Shown here: piece by piece, positions 6,731 through 7,696 of the stretch | How the letters are laid out: every line of letters starts with the position of its first letter | Numbering within the stretch: the stretch's first letter is position 1 | Assembly (NCBI GenBank): GCA_946481035.1 | Contig: CAMLNK010000165.1 | Location: forward strand, 1 to 7,696 | Source: an uncultured Dyadobacter sp. | Lineage (GTDB): Bacteria; Bacteroidota; Bacteroidia; Cytophagales; Spirosomataceae | DNA length: 7,696 nucleotides | Direction: 5' to 3' | Notes under the pieces: generated by a model | What the model was told of the DNA's origin: nothing | Database searches by the model: none | What the model saw: only the letters and a program-made list of their open reading frames with translations | Made by a program: the position numbers and the translations under genes

Positions 6731-6986
6731 AGGCTTCCCGGCGATGTTTTATTGCCGATACTTCTACAATCCTGATTTGGTCCTCAATGCAGTAGAGTAT
6801 CCTATAATTCCCTACCCGAATCCGATAAGTGTTTTTTGTAGTGACCAACTTTTTACAGCCCGTCGGTCTTGGATCGTTGGCCAGTAGGCGAATGGCCGGG
6901 ACTATTTTTTTGACTTCCTGTACTGGAAGCTTTTTGATATCTTTTTGAGCCGAACTATTAATGATGACTTCGTAAACCTCATTCAT
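6723..6986 (-). CDS. Type II toxin, RelE/ParE family
   Basis: Small basic protein of 87 residues with the RelE/ParE fold pattern. It has an opening strand YEVIINSSAQKDIKKL (5-20), helices with I-R-L-L-A-N-D-P-R-P (32-41), then GCKKL (43-47). The core is YRIRVGNYRILYCIED (54-69), followed by IRIVEVSAIKHRREAY (71-86). Basic residues at K18/K19, R55, R57, R62 and H81-R82 sit where RelE toxins place their mRNA-cleaving residues. RelE members cut mRNA on the ribosome, whereas ParE members inhibit gyrase; the conserved arginines and K-H-R-R-E-x-Y ending favour a RelE-type nuclease, but this is not certain. I start at ATG 6984-6986; a TTG one codon earlier is possible but less likely. The start overlaps the antitoxin stop by 8 bases (ATGAATGA), and the gene's own stop overlaps the hydrolase start the same way. 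Such pairs usually repress their own promoter. Confidence 0.88.
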   Translation of the reverse strand: MNEVYEVIINSSAQKDIKKLPVQEVKKIVPAIRLLANDPRPTGCKKLVTTKNTYRIRVGNYRILYCIEDQIRIVEVSAIKHRREAYE

Positions 6987-7170
6987 CAAATTTGCCTTCG
7001 GCTTTTAATTGTTGCACAAACTCTTCAAAGGAAATTGATTCTTCATTTCTCCTTTCTTCGACTAAAAGGGCATCCAGAATATCCTCGACTATCTGACCAT
7101 GTTTTTTCAGATCGATAATCACTTCGGTTTTGTGTCCCTGTGCGTCGGTATTATATCTGACCCCTGTCAT
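6979..7170 (-). CDS. Putative antitoxin of the RelE-type pair
   Basis: Acidic 63-residue protein located directly upstream of the RelE/ParE toxin on the same strand, with an 8-base overlap, the usual antitoxin-first order. The N-terminal half (about 13-36, containing KTEVIIDLKKHGQIVEDILDALL) looks like a short strand followed by an amphipathic helix. The C-terminal part (ERRNEESISFEEFVQQLKAEGKFDE, 39-63 in two pieces) is a charged helix that could wrap the toxin. I do not recognise a clear RelB, Phd or HigA DNA-binding motif, so the exact antitoxin family is open. Assignment rests mainly on size, charge, position and overlap. It begins 46 bases after the end of the prfB terminator stem; that short AT-rich gap must hold the promoter, though no convincing match to a Bacteroidota promoter was found there. 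Confidence 0.75.
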   Translation of the reverse strand: MTGVRYNTDAQGHKTEVIIDLKKHGQIVEDILDALLVEERRNEESISFEEFVQQLKAEGKFDE

Positions 7171-7207
7171 AGCGCAATGAAGTTTGATATGAATATTAAA
7201 TTTAAGC

Positions 7208-7266
7208 TAAAACAAAAAGACCTCCAAACGCCCTGCTCATTGAAACAGCCCGTTTGAGAGGTCTTT
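7208..7266 (-). terminator. Strong intrinsic terminator of prfB
   Basis: On the minus strand AAAGACCTC (7266-7258) pairs perfectly with GAGGTCTTT (7224-7216). One bulged base (7257) separates this from a further perfect 6-base pairing, CAAACG (7256-7251) with CGTTTG (7230-7225), and four more weak pairs are possible in the loop. A T-rich tail (TTTTTGTTTT) follows on the minus strand at about 7218-7209. It sits 10 bases beyond the prfB stop codon and separates prfB from the toxin-antitoxin genes. Confidence 0.85.
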
Positions 7267-7276
7267 CATTGTTATT

Positions 7277-7696
7277 TTACGCTTCCATCAAATACGCCTT
7301 GATGAACGCATTAATATCACCATTCAAAACCGCTTCGGTGTTCGAAGTCTGGTAATCGGTGCGGTGGTCTTTTACACGGCGGTCGTCGAGGACGTAGCTG
7401 CGGATTTGCGAACCCCATTCGATCTTGCGTTTCGAAGCTTCCACTTCGGCACGGGCCGAGTTGCGCTTTTCGAGCTCGATCTGGTAAAGGCGCGATTTCA
7501 GCAAGCGGATCGCGACCTCCTTGTTCATCAGCTGCGAACGTTCCTGCTGACAGGCGATGATAATGCCCGATGGCTTGTGGTGCAAACGTACCGCGGTTTC
7601 TACCTTGTTTACGTTCTGCCCACCTGCGCCGCCCGAGCGGTAGGTATCCCAGGTAATGTCGGCCATATTCACTTCGATCTCGATGTTGTCGTCCGC
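7277..7696 (-). CDS. prfB: Peptide chain release factor 2, C-terminal part (cut by window edge)
   Basis: The last 139 residues of release factor 2, which frees the finished protein from the ribosome at UGA and UAA stop codons. The universal GGQ motif, which reaches the peptidyl-transferase centre, is at 7616-7624 within [17 protein letters not shown]. Downstream text is RF2-like: [11 protein letters not shown], then [20 protein letters not shown] and [14 protein letters not shown]. The frame stays open to the window edge (first visible residues [13 protein letters not shown]), so the start lies outside; a GTG at 7670-7672 is an internal codon, not the start. The SPF recognition motif and any programmed frameshift site would be in the missing N-terminal part. 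WGSQIRSYV separates RF2 from RF1. The gene ends in a strong terminator. Confidence 0.97.
   Translation of the reverse strand, partial: ADDNIEIEVNMADITWDTYRSGGAGGQNVNKVETAVRLHHKPSGIIIACQQERSQLMNKEVAIRLLKSRLYQIELEKRNSARAEVEASKRKIEWGSQIRSYVLDDRRVKDHRTDYQTSNTEAVLNGDINAFIKAYLMEA

Noticed and set aside
6987..6989. TTG start for the toxin one codon before the ATG.
   Set aside because: ATG at 6984-6986 is the stronger start and gives a neat ATGAATGA overlap with the antitoxin stop.
7171..7212. AT-rich stretch before the antitoxin, considered for a Bacteroidota promoter.
   Set aside because: A TAATATTC element exists but lies only 14 bases from the nearest TTG, which is within the prfB terminator tail; the match is too weak.

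Overview
The window looks like chromosomal DNA from a Bacteroidota bacterium, most likely a Cytophagales or Dyadobacter-like soil organism. This is judged from protein style (a Bacteroidota-type ECF sigma region 2, DoxX, a cupin-AraC regulator), moderate GC coding sequence with AT-rich gaps, weak or absent Shine-Dalgarno sites, and one candidate promoter close to the Bacteroidota TTG / TAnnTTTG pattern. The genus is an inference. Almost the whole window is coding; the longest gap is 151 bases.

Left part, plus strand (55-4086): a sodium:solute symporter, then a class I aldolase of the DapA/NanA superfamily with a non-standard substrate loop, then a 107-residue protein that is only sigma-70 region 2, then a cupin-type AraC regulator. 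The symporter and aldolase form a plausible uptake and catabolism pair for a sugar acid or keto acid, but the substrate cannot be read from the sequence. A GC-rich hairpin sits between them and could reduce downstream expression.

Right part, minus strand (reading 7696 down to 4087): the C-terminal 139 residues of peptide chain release factor 2 (prfB) ending in a strong intrinsic terminator; a small antitoxin, a RelE/ParE-family toxin and an alpha/beta hydrolase linked by two 8-base start/stop overlaps of the same form (ATGARTGA); then, 24 bases further, a KgtP-like 2-oxoglutarate:H+ symporter, followed by a terminator. A DoxX-family membrane protein follows with its own candidate promoter. 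Its stop codon abuts the stop codon of the AraC gene with no spacing.

No RNA genes, CRISPR arrays, insertion sequences or phage genes were seen. No clearly new multi-gene system is present. The items most worth a second look are the sigma-region-2-only protein, the altered DapA-like active-site loop, and the toxin-antitoxin pair that appears translationally coupled to a metabolic hydrolase.
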